64,000 bases of DNA, from positions 908,001 to 972,000 of the forward strand of contig NZ_CP012946.1 of assembly GCF_001402875.1 (NCBI RefSeq), in the 5' to 3' direction. Numbering within the stretch: the stretch's first letter is position 1; every line of letters begins with the position of its first letter. The notes beneath the pieces are model-generated. The model ran no database searches, had not been told where the DNA came from, and worked only from the letters and a program-made list of their open reading frames with translations. The stretch is from Blastochloris viridis (GTDB lineage: Bacteria; Pseudomonadota; Alphaproteobacteria; Rhizobiales; Xanthobacteraceae). This document shows, in pieces, positions 18,105 through 26,928 of this stretch. A program made the position numbers and the translations under genes.

Positions 18105-19139
18105 ATGTCCGAAGCTTACGCACCCACCGGTCTGCCGTTTGACGACATCCGCCGGCTCGTCGCCAACATGCCTGGCCCGGACCAGGAGGCGGTGGCTGCC
18201 GTTCGCGCCCGCGATGCCGAGCTGACCAAGCCGCCCGGCTCGCTGGGCCGGCTGGAGACGCTGGTGGAATGGCTCGCCGCCTGGCAGGGCACCGGCACCC
18301 CGGCCATCGAGCGGCCGCTGGTCGCGATCTTCGCCGCCAGCCACGGCGTCACCGCCCGCGGCATCTCGGCGTTTCCGGACTCGGTCAACCGGGCGATGCT
18401 GGACAACTTCACTCACGGCGGCGCCGCCATCAACCAGCTCTGCAACACCTACGGCCTGGGGCTGAAGGTGTTCGAACTCGCCATCGACCAGCCGACCCCC
18501 GACATCGTGGTCGAGGCGGCGCTGAGCGAGGCCGCCTGCGCCGCCACAATCGCCTATGGCATGGAGGCCACCGCCAACGGCACCGACCTGCTCTGCGTCG
18601 GCGAGATGGGGATCGGCAACACCACGGTCGCGGCGGCGATCTACCACGCCCTCTATGGCGGCCAGCCGCAGGATTGGGTCGGCCCCGGAACCGGCCTCGA
18701 CGCCGAGGGGGTGAAGCGCAAGGCCGAGGTGATCGGCGAGGCGGTGACGTTCCACCGCGCCGGCGCCGGCGATCCGCTCGAAGTGCTGCGCCGGGTCGGC
18801 GGCCGCGAGATCGCCGCCATCGCCGGCGCCATCCTCGCCGCCCGCCACCAGCGGGTGCCGGTGATCCTCGACGGCTTCGTCACCACCGCCGCGGCCGCGG
18901 TGCTGCACGCCATGGACGCCGCGACGCTCGACCACTGCCTTGCCGCCCACTGCTCGGCCGAGCCGGCCCACGTCGAGGTGCTGCGCCGGCTCGGCAAGCC
19001 GCCGCTGCTCAATCTCGGCATGCGGCTGGGCGAGGGCTCGGGCGCGGCGATCGCCGCCGGCGTCGTCAAGGGCGCGCTGGCGTGCTGGCGCGACATGGCG
19101 ACGTTCGCCACCGCCGGCGTCGCCAAGAAGGAGCACTGA
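18105..19139 (+). CDS. cobT: Nicotinate-nucleotide--dimethylbenzimidazole phosphoribosyltransferase
   Basis: CobT makes alpha-ribazole phosphate from nicotinate mononucleotide and dimethylbenzimidazole for the lower ligand of cobalamin. The 344-residue protein is full length. Motifs are LTKPPGSLGRLE, FAASHGVTARGISAFP, GEMGIGNTTVAAAI, ILDGFVTTAAA and LNLGMRLGEGSGAAIA, where the Glu of GEGSG corresponds to the catalytic base. It stands alone in this window. The upstream flank carries a recent insertion sequence about 340 bp away. The ATG at 18105 agrees with the family N-terminus, although its ribosome-binding site (GGAAGTAAAG) is modest. Confidence 0.95.
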   Translation: MSEAYAPTGLPFDDIRRLVANMPGPDQEAVAAVRARDAELTKPPGSLGRLETLVEWLAAWQGTGTPAIERPLVAIFAASHGVTARGISAFPDSVNRAMLDNFTHGGAAINQLCNTYGLGLKVFELAIDQPTPDIVVEAALSEAACAATIAYGMEATANGTDLLCVGEMGIGNTTVAAAIYHALYGGQPQDWVGPGTGLDAEGVKRKAEVIGEAVTFHRAGAGDPLEVLRRVGGREIAAIAGAILAARHQRVPVILDGFVTTAAAAVLHAMDAATLDHCLAAHCSAEPAHVEVLRRLGKPPLLNLGMRLGEGSGAAIAAGVVKGALACWRDMATFATAGVAKKEH

Positions 19140-19345
19140 TCCGAAATCCTGCCGGCCAGGCGACACGTCGAGCTCCCGGACAGAGCAATGCCAACGGCAT
19201 CTTTAGCGGGTGCCAACATCCTGGCTATACCCTAAGATGAAACCGGCGTTCCGGTCCGGCTGGCGCAGACGTCTGCGCACAGCAGTGCCGGCGGCGGACG
19301 CTTTTGCTGCGACGCCGATGCAGCGACGCCGAAAGGAGCAGCAAG

Positions 19346-19747
19346 ATGACGGGACGACTGCTTCTGGCCGTGGTGACCGGCCTGATGGCCCTGCAGGGGG
19401 CCGGTGCGGCACAGCAGGGCGCCAGCGGCGCCTGCCGGAGTCTGGAAAAATCTGACGCTGCGCTGAACGCGGCCTATTCGAAGGCGCTGGCCAAGCTCGG
19501 CGACGACAGTGCTGCGGTGAACAAGCTGACCGTGGCGCAGCGGAACTGGCTCAAGTTTCGCGACGCTCATGTTGAGTCGGTCTTTCCGGCCGACGACAAG
19601 CGGGCGGAATACGGCTCGGCGTTCCAGGACTGCTCTTGCGCCATCGTGCTGGAGCTCACCCAGACCCGACTGCACCAGCTCGAGGCGTGGTCGGTCGGGA
19701 TCCCGGAGGGCGACGTCTGCATCGGCAGCAGACCGGTGAAGAACTAG
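19346..19747 (+). CDS. LprI-like (DUF1311) secreted protein
   Basis: The protein is 133 residues. A signal peptide (MTGRLLLAVVTGLMALQGAGAAQ) is followed by a DUF1311/LprI-type helical domain with CRSLEKSDAALNAAYSKALAKL, LTVAQRNWLKFRDAHVESVF and CSCAIVLELTQTRLHQLEAW. The family includes lysozyme-inhibitor-like LprI of mycobacteria, but most members are uncharacterised. The ATG at 19346 has AAGGAG at proper distance. An upstream in-frame TTG or ATG would spoil the signal peptide. A periplasmic location is expected. Confidence 0.8.
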   Translation: MTGRLLLAVVTGLMALQGAGAAQQGASGACRSLEKSDAALNAAYSKALAKLGDDSAAVNKLTVAQRNWLKFRDAHVESVFPADDKRAEYGSAFQDCSCAIVLELTQTRLHQLEAWSVGIPEGDVCIGSRPVKN

Positions 19748-19892
19748 CGCACTCTGCCGCAACAGGGGATGCCGGTTGCAAAAAGTATGAGATAGATCAA
19801 AGGCTTAGAGCATCCGCTTGGTGCAATCGAATCGGCGGACGCTCAAGAGCGTCTGCCTGCCGTGGCTTAAGCGATATGCGCGTCATGATACG

Positions 19893-19925
19893 GCGTTCGG
19901 CCGATTGGCACGGTCGGCCGAACGC
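19893..19925. terminator. Perfect 12-bp stem-loop between convergent genes
   Basis: GCGTTCGGCCGA (19893-19904) pairs with TCGGCCGAACGC (19914-19925) around a 9-base loop. It lies between the LprI-like gene and the histidine kinase gene, which converge. There is no U-tract. A two-sided terminator or 3'-end role is likely. Confidence 0.55.
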
Positions 19926-19949
19926 TTGGCGCCGGTCGCGGCCAGCCGA

Positions 19950-21497
19950 TCAGAACAACCCGAACATCTTGTCGGCGTTCGCCGGGTCCTCGGCGGCGGG
20001 CCTGGGCTCGGACGAGGGCACCAGCGGCACCGTTTCGGCCACCGGCGGCAGCGCCGCCATCACCCGGCTGGCCGGGAAGGTCACCAGCACCTCGGTGCCC
20101 TCGCGCACCTCCGAGGCGAGGTTGAAGGTGCCGCCGTGGAGATCGACCAGATTTTGCACGATCGGCAGGCCGAGGCCGGCGCCCTGCTCGGCGCTCTTGA
20201 TGGCGTTGGAGCCCTGGCCGAACGACGACAGCACCACCGACAATTCGTTTTCCGGGATGCCGGGACCGTTGTCCTTGACCGCCAGATATTGGCCGCCCGA
20301 CGCCGTCCAGCCGATCTTGATAACGATCTCGCCGCCCTGGGGCGTGAACTTGATGGCGTTGGACAGCAGGTTGAGCACGATCTGGCGGAGCGCCCGCTCG
20401 TCCGCCCACAGCGGCGGCAAATTGGTCTCGTAAAGCTCGATGAGCGTGATGCCGCGGGTCTTGGCCCGCATCGCCATCAGGTGAACGCAGTCCTCGGCGA
20501 CGCCGACCAGCGGTACCGATTCCTCGTTGAGCTGGTAGCGGCCGGCCTCGATGCGCGACAAATCGAGGATCTCGTTGATCAGGTTGAGCAGATGCTGGCC
20601 GGAGTTGTGGATGTCGGAGGAATATTCCTTGTAGGTCGGCACCTGGTGGGGCCCGAGCACCTCGCTCTTCATCACCTCCGAGAAGCCGAGAATGGCGTTG
20701 AGCGGGGTGCGCAGCTCGTGGCTCATCTGGGCGAGGAAGCGCGACTTGGACAGGCTCGCCGCCTCGGCGCGGCGCGCCGCCTCGTCCGAACGCGCCATCG
20801 CCTGTTCCAGCTCGCCGATCAGCGCTTCCTTCTCGGTGCGCGCCTCCAGCATCGCCAGGGCATTGGCGTGGATGTGGCGCGCCAGGATGTAGTAGTAGAA
20901 CTGGCCGGCCGCGGCGATGCCGGCCAGGACGTAATCCTGCGTCCGGCCGGATGCGAGGTAGATCGCCACCAGCGCCACCGTGATCGGCAAGGTGCCGGCG
21001 ATCGCCGCGCTCGGCAGCCCGGCCGAGAGCATGATCAGCACGGTGGTGATCAGCAGCAGCGCGAACAGCGAGAACTCGCCGGCGCCGGGGGCACCGGAGG
21101 CGTGCAGCTGAGTGACGTGGAGCACCCACGACAAGCCGAACAGAAAGTCGAATGCGGTCAGCACCACCCGCACCCGCCGCACCCGCGCCGGGTCGGCTTC
21201 GGAACGCAGGAAGGAGCGGCACGCCAGCAGCGTGAGGCCGTGGATGAACAGCACCATCAGCGTCCACAGGCCGGCCTGGAACATGCCGGTCCACAGGACG
21301 GACGACAGTCCGATCACCACGATCACCGCCGCCATCGGCAGCGCGGCCGACTGCCGGCTGGTGGCGAACAGCCGCGTCAGCTCCAGATCGAATGCGGGCC
21401 GGGTTCCGGTGGTCGATGTCAGGCGGTCGCGCGCCTCGCGCACGCGTCGCGCGGTCGCCCGCCGCCGCTCGCTGGCAGCGCGCGCAGCATCTTCCAT
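19950..21497 (-). CDS. Membrane sensor histidine kinase (HisKA/HATPase)
   Basis: The protein is about 515 residues. An N-terminal charged segment is followed by five or six membrane helices between residues 52 and 205, a short coiled coil (about 208-250), the H-box FLAQMSHELRTPLNAILGF with phospho-acceptor His260, and a HATPase domain with LNLLSNAIKF (N box), KDNGPGIPE (G1) and GAGLGLPIVQ (G2). The layout resembles PleC/DivJ-like alphaproteobacterial kinases. No receiver domain is attached and no response regulator gene is adjacent. The start is uncertain. I used ATG 21497, but GTG codons at 21527 and 21548 are also in frame. The longer open frame would overlap the divergent nuclease gene. 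The signal is unknown. Confidence 0.85.
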   Translation of the reverse strand: MEDAARAASERRRATARRVREARDRLTSTTGTRPAFDLELTRLFATSRQSAALPMAAVIVVIGLSSVLWTGMFQAGLWTLMVLFIHGLTLLACRSFLRSEADPARVRRVRVVLTAFDFLFGLSWVLHVTQLHASGAPGAGEFSLFALLLITTVLIMLSAGLPSAAIAGTLPITVALVAIYLASGRTQDYVLAGIAAAGQFYYYILARHIHANALAMLEARTEKEALIGELEQAMARSDEAARRAEAASLSKSRFLAQMSHELRTPLNAILGFSEVMKSEVLGPHQVPTYKEYSSDIHNSGQHLLNLINEILDLSRIEAGRYQLNEESVPLVGVAEDCVHLMAMRAKTRGITLIELYETNLPPLWADERALRQIVLNLLSNAIKFTPQGGEIVIKIGWTASGGQYLAVKDNGPGIPENELSVVLSSFGQGSNAIKSAEQGAGLGLPIVQNLVDLHGGTFNLASEVREGTEVLVTFPASRVMAALPPVAETVPLVPSSEPRPAAEDPANADKMFGLF

Positions 21498-21610
21498 CTC
21501 GCGCCGCTCCGAGCCGCTCGCCGTCACCGCGCCATCCCCATTGCGCACACGCTGCGAGAGTGGGCGATGATGGTTAACGTCTTCCTCACGGATATGGTTA
21601 ACCTTCCGCG

Positions 21611-22120
21611 ATGATCCGGTCTTTTCGCCGCCTGCCGTTACCGCTCGACCTGTTCGGTGCGATCGCGCTGATCGTCGGATTGGCGTGGCTGGCGCTGCTG
21701 TGGCGGGGCGAGCCCGGCGAGGTGGCCGGCTTCGCCCGGGTGATCGACGGCGACAGCCTCGCCATCGACGGCCGCGACGTCCGGCTGTTCGGCATCGACG
21801 CGCCCGAGCTGCACCAGCTCTGCGAGCGCGGCGGCCGGCCGTGGCCGTGCGGGGAGGCGGCGAAGCGGCGGCTGGGCGAATTGGCCGCAAGCCGCTTCGT
21901 GCGCTGCACCGTGCGCGACACCGACCGCTACCGCCGGGCGGTGTCGGACTGCCGCGCCGGCGGCGAGGACCTCGGGCAGCGTATGGTCGAGGCCGGGCTG
22001 GCGGTGGCGGAGCGCGGCTATTTCACCGCGGAGGTTGCCGCGCGCGCCGCCGGCCGCGGCATCTGGGCCGGCGGTTTCGAGCGGCCGGCGGAGTGGCGGC
22101 GGGCGCACCGCGGGCACTGA
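21611..22120 (+). CDS. Membrane-anchored thermonuclease-like (SNase) protein
   Basis: The protein is 169 residues. One N-terminal hydrophobic helix (about 11-32) acts as anchor or uncleaved signal. A staphylococcal-nuclease fold follows, with ARVIDGDSLAIDGRDVRLFGIDAPE, where Asp and Arg residues of the active site are recognisable, and FVRCTVRDTDRYRRAVSDC. GQRMVEAGLAVAE matches the C-terminal helix. Calcium-dependent phosphodiesterase activity is likely by family but not certain. Four Cys residues suggest an oxidising compartment. The gene is divergent from the kinase gene. Confidence 0.87.
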   Translation: MIRSFRRLPLPLDLFGAIALIVGLAWLALLWRGEPGEVAGFARVIDGDSLAIDGRDVRLFGIDAPELHQLCERGGRPWPCGEAAKRRLGELAASRFVRCTVRDTDRYRRAVSDCRAGGEDLGQRMVEAGLAVAERGYFTAEVAARAAGRGIWAGGFERPAEWRRAHRGH

Positions 22121-22160
22121 CACAGGTTGCGGCCGCTGACGCCGAAACCGGCATCCTCCC

Positions 22161-22225
22161 GCCGAAAATCATGTGTCCGAGCAAGGGTTTTCGGCAACGT
22201 TGTGTGTGGGATCACCAAGGGATCG
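22161..22225. repeat. Dispersed 65-bp intergenic repeat, copy B
   Basis: It shares GCCGAAAATC, CAAGGGTTTTCGGC and GGGATCACC...GATCG with copy A (13957-14021), and the central block with copy C (23921-23970). It lies in the gap between the nuclease gene and a small membrane protein gene. Confidence 0.5.
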
Positions 22226-22385
22226 TCCGGACACCGCATCGTACCGGCCGCCCCGGATGCTGACGCAGGGGGTTGTCATGCCCGGCCCAAGATCCTGCCG
22301 CGCGCCGAGGCAGCCTGCCTTGGCCTTGGCTGAAATCCCGCTGCCGCCTCTTTACGGACGGCACGGCGGTCCCCATGTTCCCGGT

Positions 22386-22592
22386 ATGGGACGAAATTAC
22401 ATCATTCTCGGGCTGTGCGCCCTGCTGGTGGTGGTGTCGGCGTTCGCGTTCAGCGACCCGGAGACCGCCTCGCGGTATTATGAGATGCGCCGTTCGGTCA
22501 CATTGAGCGAGGACGTCCAGACCGTCGTGATGGCGTTGCTGGTGGCCGGCATCGGCGGTTATCTCGCGTGGCATTATCTGAAGCGCGATTGA
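22386..22592 (+). CDS. Small membrane protein with two helices, unknown
   Basis: The protein is 68 residues, starting MGRNYIILGLCALLVVVSAFAF (first helix). A short loop with ETASRYYEMRRSVTLSED leads to a second helix, VVMALLVAGIGGYLAWHYL, ending KRD. I do not recognise the family. It ends 47 bp before mrp and may be co-transcribed with it. The ATG at 22386 lacks a strong ribosome-binding site, so the start is tentative. Confidence 0.6.
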   Translation: MGRNYIILGLCALLVVVSAFAFSDPETASRYYEMRRSVTLSEDVQTVVMALLVAGIGGYLAWHYLKRD

Positions 22593-22639
22593 TCCGGCCG
22601 GGTATCGCCGCCTCGTTGTTGCTGATCCTGGAGGATTCC

Positions 22640-23755
22640 ATGTCCGTCGCCGCCGAGCAGGTGCGCGCCCGTCTTGCTGCGATCCAGGTGCCGGATGGCC
22701 GCCCGCTGACCTCTTCGGGGGCGCTGTCGGACATCGTCGTCACCAACGGCAAGGTGTTCTTCTCGCTGAGCGTCGGCGCCGCGCAGGCCGCGGCGTGGGA
22801 GCCGGTGCGCCGCGCCGCCGAGGCGGCGGCCAAATCGGTGCCCGGCGTCGCCGAGGCCTATGTCGCGCTCACCGCCGAGCGCGACTCCGCCGCCGGCCGC
22901 GCGCCGGGCGGCAAGCCGGCGCCGCAGCCCGCCGCCGGCACCCGCCGCGGCGGCATTCCCGGCGTCCGCCACATCATCGCCGTCGCGTCCGGCAAGGGCG
23001 GCGTCGGCAAGTCGACCACCGCTGCCAATCTGGCGCTGGCCCTGCGTGATCGTGGCCTCGCCGTCGGCATGCTCGACGCCGACATCTATGGCCCGTCGAT
23101 GCCGAAGCTGCTCGGCATCCGCGGGCGGCCCGACATGGCGAGCGGCCGCATGCTGCGCCCGCTCGACGGCTACGGCCTCAAGGTGATGTCGATCGGCTTC
23201 CTGGTTGCCGAAGACACCCCGATGATCTGGCGCGGGCCGATGGTGATGAGCGCCATCACCCAGATGCTGCGCGAGGTCGAATGGGGCACGCTCGACTGCC
23301 TGGTGGTGGACATGCCGCCGGGCACGGGCGACGCCCAGCTTACCATCGCCCAGCAGGTGCCGCTGGCCGGCGCGGTGATCGTGTCGACGCCGCAGGACCT
23401 CGCCTTGATCGACGTCCGCCGCGGAATCGCCATGTTCGAGCGGGTCGACGTGACCTCGCTCGGCATCGTCGAGAACATGAGCTACTTCCTGTGCCCCAAT
23501 TGCGGCACGCGCTCTGACATTTTCGGTCACGGCGGCGGCCGCGTCGAGGCGGAGCGGCTCGGCGTGCCGTTCCTCGGCGAGGTGCCGCTGCACATGACCA
23601 TCCGCGAGACCTCCGACGCCGGCCGCCCGGTGATGGTGGCCGAGCCGGACGGGCCGCACGCCGCGATCTATCGCGCCATCGCCGAACAGGTGTGGGCGCA
23701 GCTCACCACCGGCTCGGTGGGGCGGCCGCCGCCGAAGATCGTCATCGAATACTGA
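22640..23755 (+). CDS. apbC: Mrp/NBP35-type iron-sulfur cluster carrier ATPase
   Basis: The protein is 371 residues. An N-terminal MIP18/DUF59-like domain (about 1-80) is joined by an Ala/Gly/Pro linker to a deviant-Walker ParA-type ATPase with SGKGGVGKSTTAANLA from about residue 117. DADIYGPSMPKLLG, VVDMPPGTGDAQLT and SYFLCPNCGTR follow, and the CxxC of the last motif binds the Fe-S cluster at the dimer interface. These proteins accept and hand on Fe-S clusters to apo-proteins. GGAGGATTCC directly precedes the ATG at 22640, giving a confident start. No partner is adjacent. Confidence 0.94.
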   Translation: MSVAAEQVRARLAAIQVPDGRPLTSSGALSDIVVTNGKVFFSLSVGAAQAAAWEPVRRAAEAAAKSVPGVAEAYVALTAERDSAAGRAPGGKPAPQPAAGTRRGGIPGVRHIIAVASGKGGVGKSTTAANLALALRDRGLAVGMLDADIYGPSMPKLLGIRGRPDMASGRMLRPLDGYGLKVMSIGFLVAEDTPMIWRGPMVMSAITQMLREVEWGTLDCLVVDMPPGTGDAQLTIAQQVPLAGAVIVSTPQDLALIDVRRGIAMFERVDVTSLGIVENMSYFLCPNCGTRSDIFGHGGGRVEAERLGVPFLGEVPLHMTIRETSDAGRPVMVAEPDGPHAAIYRAIAEQVWAQLTTGSVGRPPPKIVIEY

Positions 23756-24247
23756 TCGCGTTCCGCACGCGAGCGGCGTTCTCGGCGGCGTTACCGCGCG
23801 CGGACGTTACTTTTGTCGGGAAACGATTTGCTCATCGCCCAATCCGCTGTCCGAGCGCACGCCGGTTTGAGCGCGGCTTGCACCCTGCGATGATTGCGCG
23901 CACGGGCGCTGCATCCGGCTCGGCAAGAATCCCGTTGTCGAACAACGGTTTTCGGCGACGTCGTTCGCCGCAATCGCGACGCGATGTTCTGCAAACCGCA
24001 CGATGCTGGGCGGCGCTGCGCGATCGCGATGGAACTTCACCAAAGCAGCTCCGTTAACCGGTGGTTAACTTCAACGGCGGCGTCAGCCGCCCGTTGGTTC
24101 CGGCGGCCGCAACGGCCGCGTCTTGGAGGGCCGCCGTGTCTGCGCCGAATGGTCGGGCGATGGCGGCGATGCCGCATCGCAGCGGTATCGGACGTTCGAC
24201 CGCCCGCCGATATCGCGGCGCCTTCCCATTCAAGGGAGAACGATCAA
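23756..24247. other. Intergenic region, 492 bp
   Basis: It contains repeat copy C (23921-23970), and GGGAGAA precedes the small gene at 24248. No coding sequence is supported elsewhere. Sequence around 24050-24070 (TTAACCGGTGGTTAA) is a 15-base palindrome that could be an operator for the downstream gene. Confidence 0.45.
23921..23970. repeat. Dispersed intergenic repeat, copy C (shorter)
   Basis: The central block CCGTTGTCGAACAACGG followed by TTTTCGGCGACGTCG corresponds to the centre of copies A and B. Here it forms a perfect 7-bp stem with a T-run after it, resembling a small terminator. Confidence 0.45.
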
Positions 24248-24445
24248 ATGTCGGTTCACAAATTCGATGTGGGTGACTATGTGCGGTTCGCCGGCAGCGG
24301 GCGCGATCCGCTGCGGGCCAACGGGGTGTTCGAAGTGTTGCGGCGCCTGCCGCAGGAAACCGGCGACCCGCAATACCGGCTGAAGGGCAAAGGCGAGCCC
24401 TATGAGCGCATGGCGCGCGAAAGCCAACTCGCGCGGGCGAGCTGA
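24248..24445 (+). CDS. Small conserved hypothetical protein (65 residues)
   Basis: The protein starts MSVHKFDVGDYVRFAG and continues GVFEVLRRLPQETGDPQYRLKGKGEPYERMARESQL. It is soluble, basic and probably a single small beta-barrel. The segment DVGDYVRF resembles SH3-like or KOW-like openings, and the QYRLKGKGEPYERM part is typical of short conserved proteins in Bradyrhizobium-like genomes. I know no function. GGGAGAA stands 8-9 bases before the ATG at 24248. Confidence 0.7.
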   Translation: MSVHKFDVGDYVRFAGSGRDPLRANGVFEVLRRLPQETGDPQYRLKGKGEPYERMARESQLARAS

Positions 24446-24500
24446 CCGCTCGCAGCGATAGCCGTTACGGGCTTCGGGAGCGCCGCTCCCGGAGCCGGGC

Positions 24501-24929
24501 TCACGCCTCGGTTCTCGGCCCGGCCAGCGCCATCGCTGCCGGCACCGCGGCGATCCACAGCAGCATCGGCGCGAACAGATCGCCCTTGGCCAGGGCGACC
24601 AGGGCGAGGGCATCGGCCATCGCGCCGCTCGGTGGCCTTCCGGCGAAATGCAGGATCAGCTCCACCACCAGCGTCAGCGCGAGCCACACCGCGCCGATCG
24701 CCAGCGCCTCGATCATGCGCGGGCGCATCACGCGGGCGCACCGCGCCGCCACGGTGCACAGCAGGATGATGGCGAGAATGCTGGAAACGGGCTTGGCGAC
24801 GTCGCCCAGCCAGGGTTCGAGCGCGGCCTTCTGGAACACCCCGTTGGCGAGGGCGATCGCGAACATGCCGAACCACACCGCGGCGGCGACGGCATAGAGG
24901 CGAGGGCGGGTCAGGATGGTGCGGATCAT
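24501..24929 (-). CDS. Four-helix membrane protein, unknown
   Basis: The protein is 142 residues with four predicted membrane helices: RLYAVAAAVWFGMFAIALAN, SSILAIILLCTVAARCA, MIEALAIGAVWLALTLVVELIL and FAPMLLWIAAVPAAMALAG. The run LTLVVELILHFAGRP resembles small uncharacterised inner-membrane proteins, and no catalytic motif is evident. The ATG at 24929 was preferred to an upstream in-frame start, because upstream residues lack any membrane or family character. It is convergent with the small gene at 24248. Confidence 0.65.
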   Translation of the reverse strand: MIRTILTRPRLYAVAAAVWFGMFAIALANGVFQKAALEPWLGDVAKPVSSILAIILLCTVAARCARVMRPRMIEALAIGAVWLALTLVVELILHFAGRPPSGAMADALALVALAKGDLFAPMLLWIAAVPAAMALAGPRTEA

Positions 24930-25270
24930 GTCAGGCGAACAGTGCAATCGGTGAGGCGTCGCTCTTCGATCCCGAAAAGGCTCACGCTGGAAACCCGTCG
25001 AAGCTACCGCCGCTCGCCCCGTTAGGGAAGTCGGGTCGGCAAATACAGGCGCGGTTGCCGCCGTCCGCGCCGGAGCGGGGCGGGCCCACTCTCCCATGCT
25101 AAGCGTTTGCCTTTAAACGCACAATGGCCGGCCCGCGATCGCCGTTGTGATGGCGTGGGGGCGATGGCGTTTCCGTCCGGTTTTGCCCGCCGGGCTGCGC
25201 CGGCGCCGGATGAGGCGACAGCCGGGCCGCGGTGGGGCAGGGTGGCGCCGCATTCACCGTGAGAGTCGCG
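24930..25270. other. Intergenic region, 341 bp
   Basis: This is the divergent promoter region between the membrane protein gene (24929) and the DUF486 gene (25271). A palindrome-like GTTTGCCTTTAAACG is present near 25106. No gene is supported. Confidence 0.45.
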
Positions 25271-25624
25271 ATGACGAGCCTGACGTCCCCCTACGTCGCA
25301 CCGATCCTGCTTTTGATCGGCTCCAATGTGTTCATGACCCTCGCCTGGTACGGCCACCTTCAGTTCAAAAGCCACTCGCTGATCACCGTCATCCTGGTGA
25401 GCTGGTCGATCGCGCTGATCGAATACTGCATGGCGGTGCCGGCCAACCGCCTCGGCCACGCGGTCTATTCGGCGGCCCAGCTCAAGACGATCCAGGAGGT
25501 GATCACGCTGACCATCTTCGCGGTGTTCTCGGTGATGGTGCTGAAGGAGCAGCTCGGCTGGAACCACCTGTTCGGCTTCGCCCTGATCGTGGCCGGAGCC
25601 ACGCTGATCTTCCGCGGCTCCTAG
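25271..25624 (+). CDS. DMT-family small membrane protein (DUF486)
   Basis: The protein is 117 residues with four membrane helices. It starts MTSLTSPYVAPILLLIGSNVFMTLAWYGHL. LIEYCMAVPANRLGH, YSAAQLKTIQEVITLTIF and LFGFALIVAGATLIF are diagnostic of DUF486, a half-size relative of drug/metabolite transporters. The substrate is unknown. The full frame opens earlier (25232), but the ATG at 25271 matches family length. Confidence 0.88.
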   Translation: MTSLTSPYVAPILLLIGSNVFMTLAWYGHLQFKSHSLITVILVSWSIALIEYCMAVPANRLGHAVYSAAQLKTIQEVITLTIFAVFSVMVLKEQLGWNHLFGFALIVAGATLIFRGS

Positions 25625-25708
25625 AGCATTTTTCGCACACGCGGCGGCCGGTTCTGCGGAAAAGCGCGACAGTTCATGGCCTTGGAGCATCCGCCGCCGT
25701 GACGGTCC

Positions 25709-26326
25709 TCACGGTGGCTCGGCCACCCAGTCGATGCCGATGTGGCGGGGCTGGGCCTTGACCCGGTCCAGCCAGGCCAAGACGTTCGGGAAGGTCGCGA
25801 GATCGAAGCCGCCCTCACCGGCGACGTGGGTGTGGGCGAACAGCGCGATGTCGGCGATGGTGTAGCGGCCGGCGGCGAACCACGCGGCGGTGGCGAGATG
25901 GCGCTCCATCGACATCAGCGCGGCGTAGCCGCGTTCCATCCAGTCGTCGAAATGGTCGCGCCGCAGGTCGGCGCCGCCGCGGATCGACAGCCAGAACCGC
26001 GGCTGGGCGAGATAGGTCTCGTGGGAGTTCTGCTCGAAGAACATCCAGCGAAGCACCTCCGCCCGCTCCCACCGCCCGTCCGGGAACAACGCGGTGGCCT
26101 CGGCGATGAAGCACAGGATGGCGTTGGATTCGGCCAGATAGCCGCGCCCGCGCATCTCGAGCAGCGGGATGCGGCCCTCGGGGTTCTTGCGCAGGAAATC
26201 CGGCGTCCGGTTCTCCCCGCGCAGGATGTCGACGTTGACGAGCGTGAAGGGGATTTCCAGCTGGTTGAAGGCCAGCCGGACCTTGTAGGCGTTGCCCGAC
26301 TGCTGCATCGAATAGAGCGTGTACAC
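25709..26326 (-). CDS. Glutathione S-transferase family protein
   Basis: The protein is 205 residues. The thioredoxin-like N-terminal domain has YTLYSMQQSGNAYKVRLAFNQLEIPF, PEGRIPLLEM and the glutathione-contacting ESNAILCFIAE. The helical C-terminal domain follows, with AGRYTIADIALFAHTHVA (N-capping box and hydrophobic staple). A GTG at 26326 is chosen as start because it puts the first beta strand (VYTLYS) at the N-terminus and GGGGGA lies eight bases upstream. The gene is divergent from the membrane-anchored hypothetical gene at 26389. The substrate is unknown. Confidence 0.88.
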   Translation of the reverse strand: MYTLYSMQQSGNAYKVRLAFNQLEIPFTLVNVDILRGENRTPDFLRKNPEGRIPLLEMRGRGYLAESNAILCFIAEATALFPDGRWERAEVLRWMFFEQNSHETYLAQPRFWLSIRGGADLRRDHFDDWMERGYAALMSMERHLATAAWFAAGRYTIADIALFAHTHVAGEGGFDLATFPNVLAWLDRVKAQPRHIGIDWVAEPP

Positions 26327-26388
26327 GGACGGAGTCCCCCGTTGACCTATCGCGCCGGCGCCTGGGCCGGCGCAGTCAGGCATCAGAC

Positions 26389-26928
26389 ATGACGACGACA
26401 GCCGGCCTCATCTTCACCGCCATCATCGTCGGGTTCATCGTGGCGGTCATCCTCTACCGACGCCAGCGGATCGAGTCGTTCCGCCGCGCGGTGCTGGCGC
26501 TGGGCGGCAGCACGACCCGTCCCGGCCCGCTGCCGGGCACGGTGGACTGGGCGGGGACGGAAGTGACGGCGGCGCGCGCCATCGAGATCGTGCCGGGGGT
26601 GCCGGCGACCTTCATTGCGCTGATGCGCTCGGCGGCGCCGGCGGCGTCGGAGGACTTCGGCACCACGCGGGCCGATCCGTTCCTGCTGCTCCGGCTGCCG
26701 GCCGAGGCGATCGCCGACGATGCGGCGTTCCGGCGCGCGCTGGCGGCGAGGGTGCCGCTCGACGGGGTGGTCTATGACGACACCGACCATGCCGTCGTCA
26801 TGGTGCGGGCGCTCCACACCGGGGCGAAGGTGACGGCGTTCATCGAGGCGGTGCGCGCCGCGCTCGATCCGGCGCCGCGCCCGGCCGAGGGCTGGCGCGG
26901 CGCGGTGCCCCCAATCAGCGGGCGGTGA
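26389..26928 (+). CDS. Membrane-anchored hypothetical protein
   Basis: The protein is 179 residues with one N-terminal helix (GLIFTAIIVGFIVAVILYRR) and a soluble alpha/beta domain of about 150 residues containing RAIEIVPGVPATFIALM, DPFLLLRLPAEAIADDAAF and VYDDTDHAVVMVRALHTGAKV. I do not recognise the domain. Its 3' end overlaps the 3' end of the EAL gene by 14 bp on the opposite strand, so the transcripts are complementary at their ends. Confidence 0.65.
   Translation: MTTTAGLIFTAIIVGFIVAVILYRRQRIESFRRAVLALGGSTTRPGPLPGTVDWAGTEVTAARAIEIVPGVPATFIALMRSAAPAASEDFGTTRADPFLLLRLPAEAIADDAAFRRALAARVPLDGVVYDDTDHAVVMVRALHTGAKVTAFIEAVRAALDPAPRPAEGWRGAVPPISGR

Noticed and set aside
21498..21890. Upstream extension of the histidine kinase
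   Set aside because: It would overlap the divergent nuclease gene by about 280 bp and encodes no recognisable sensor.
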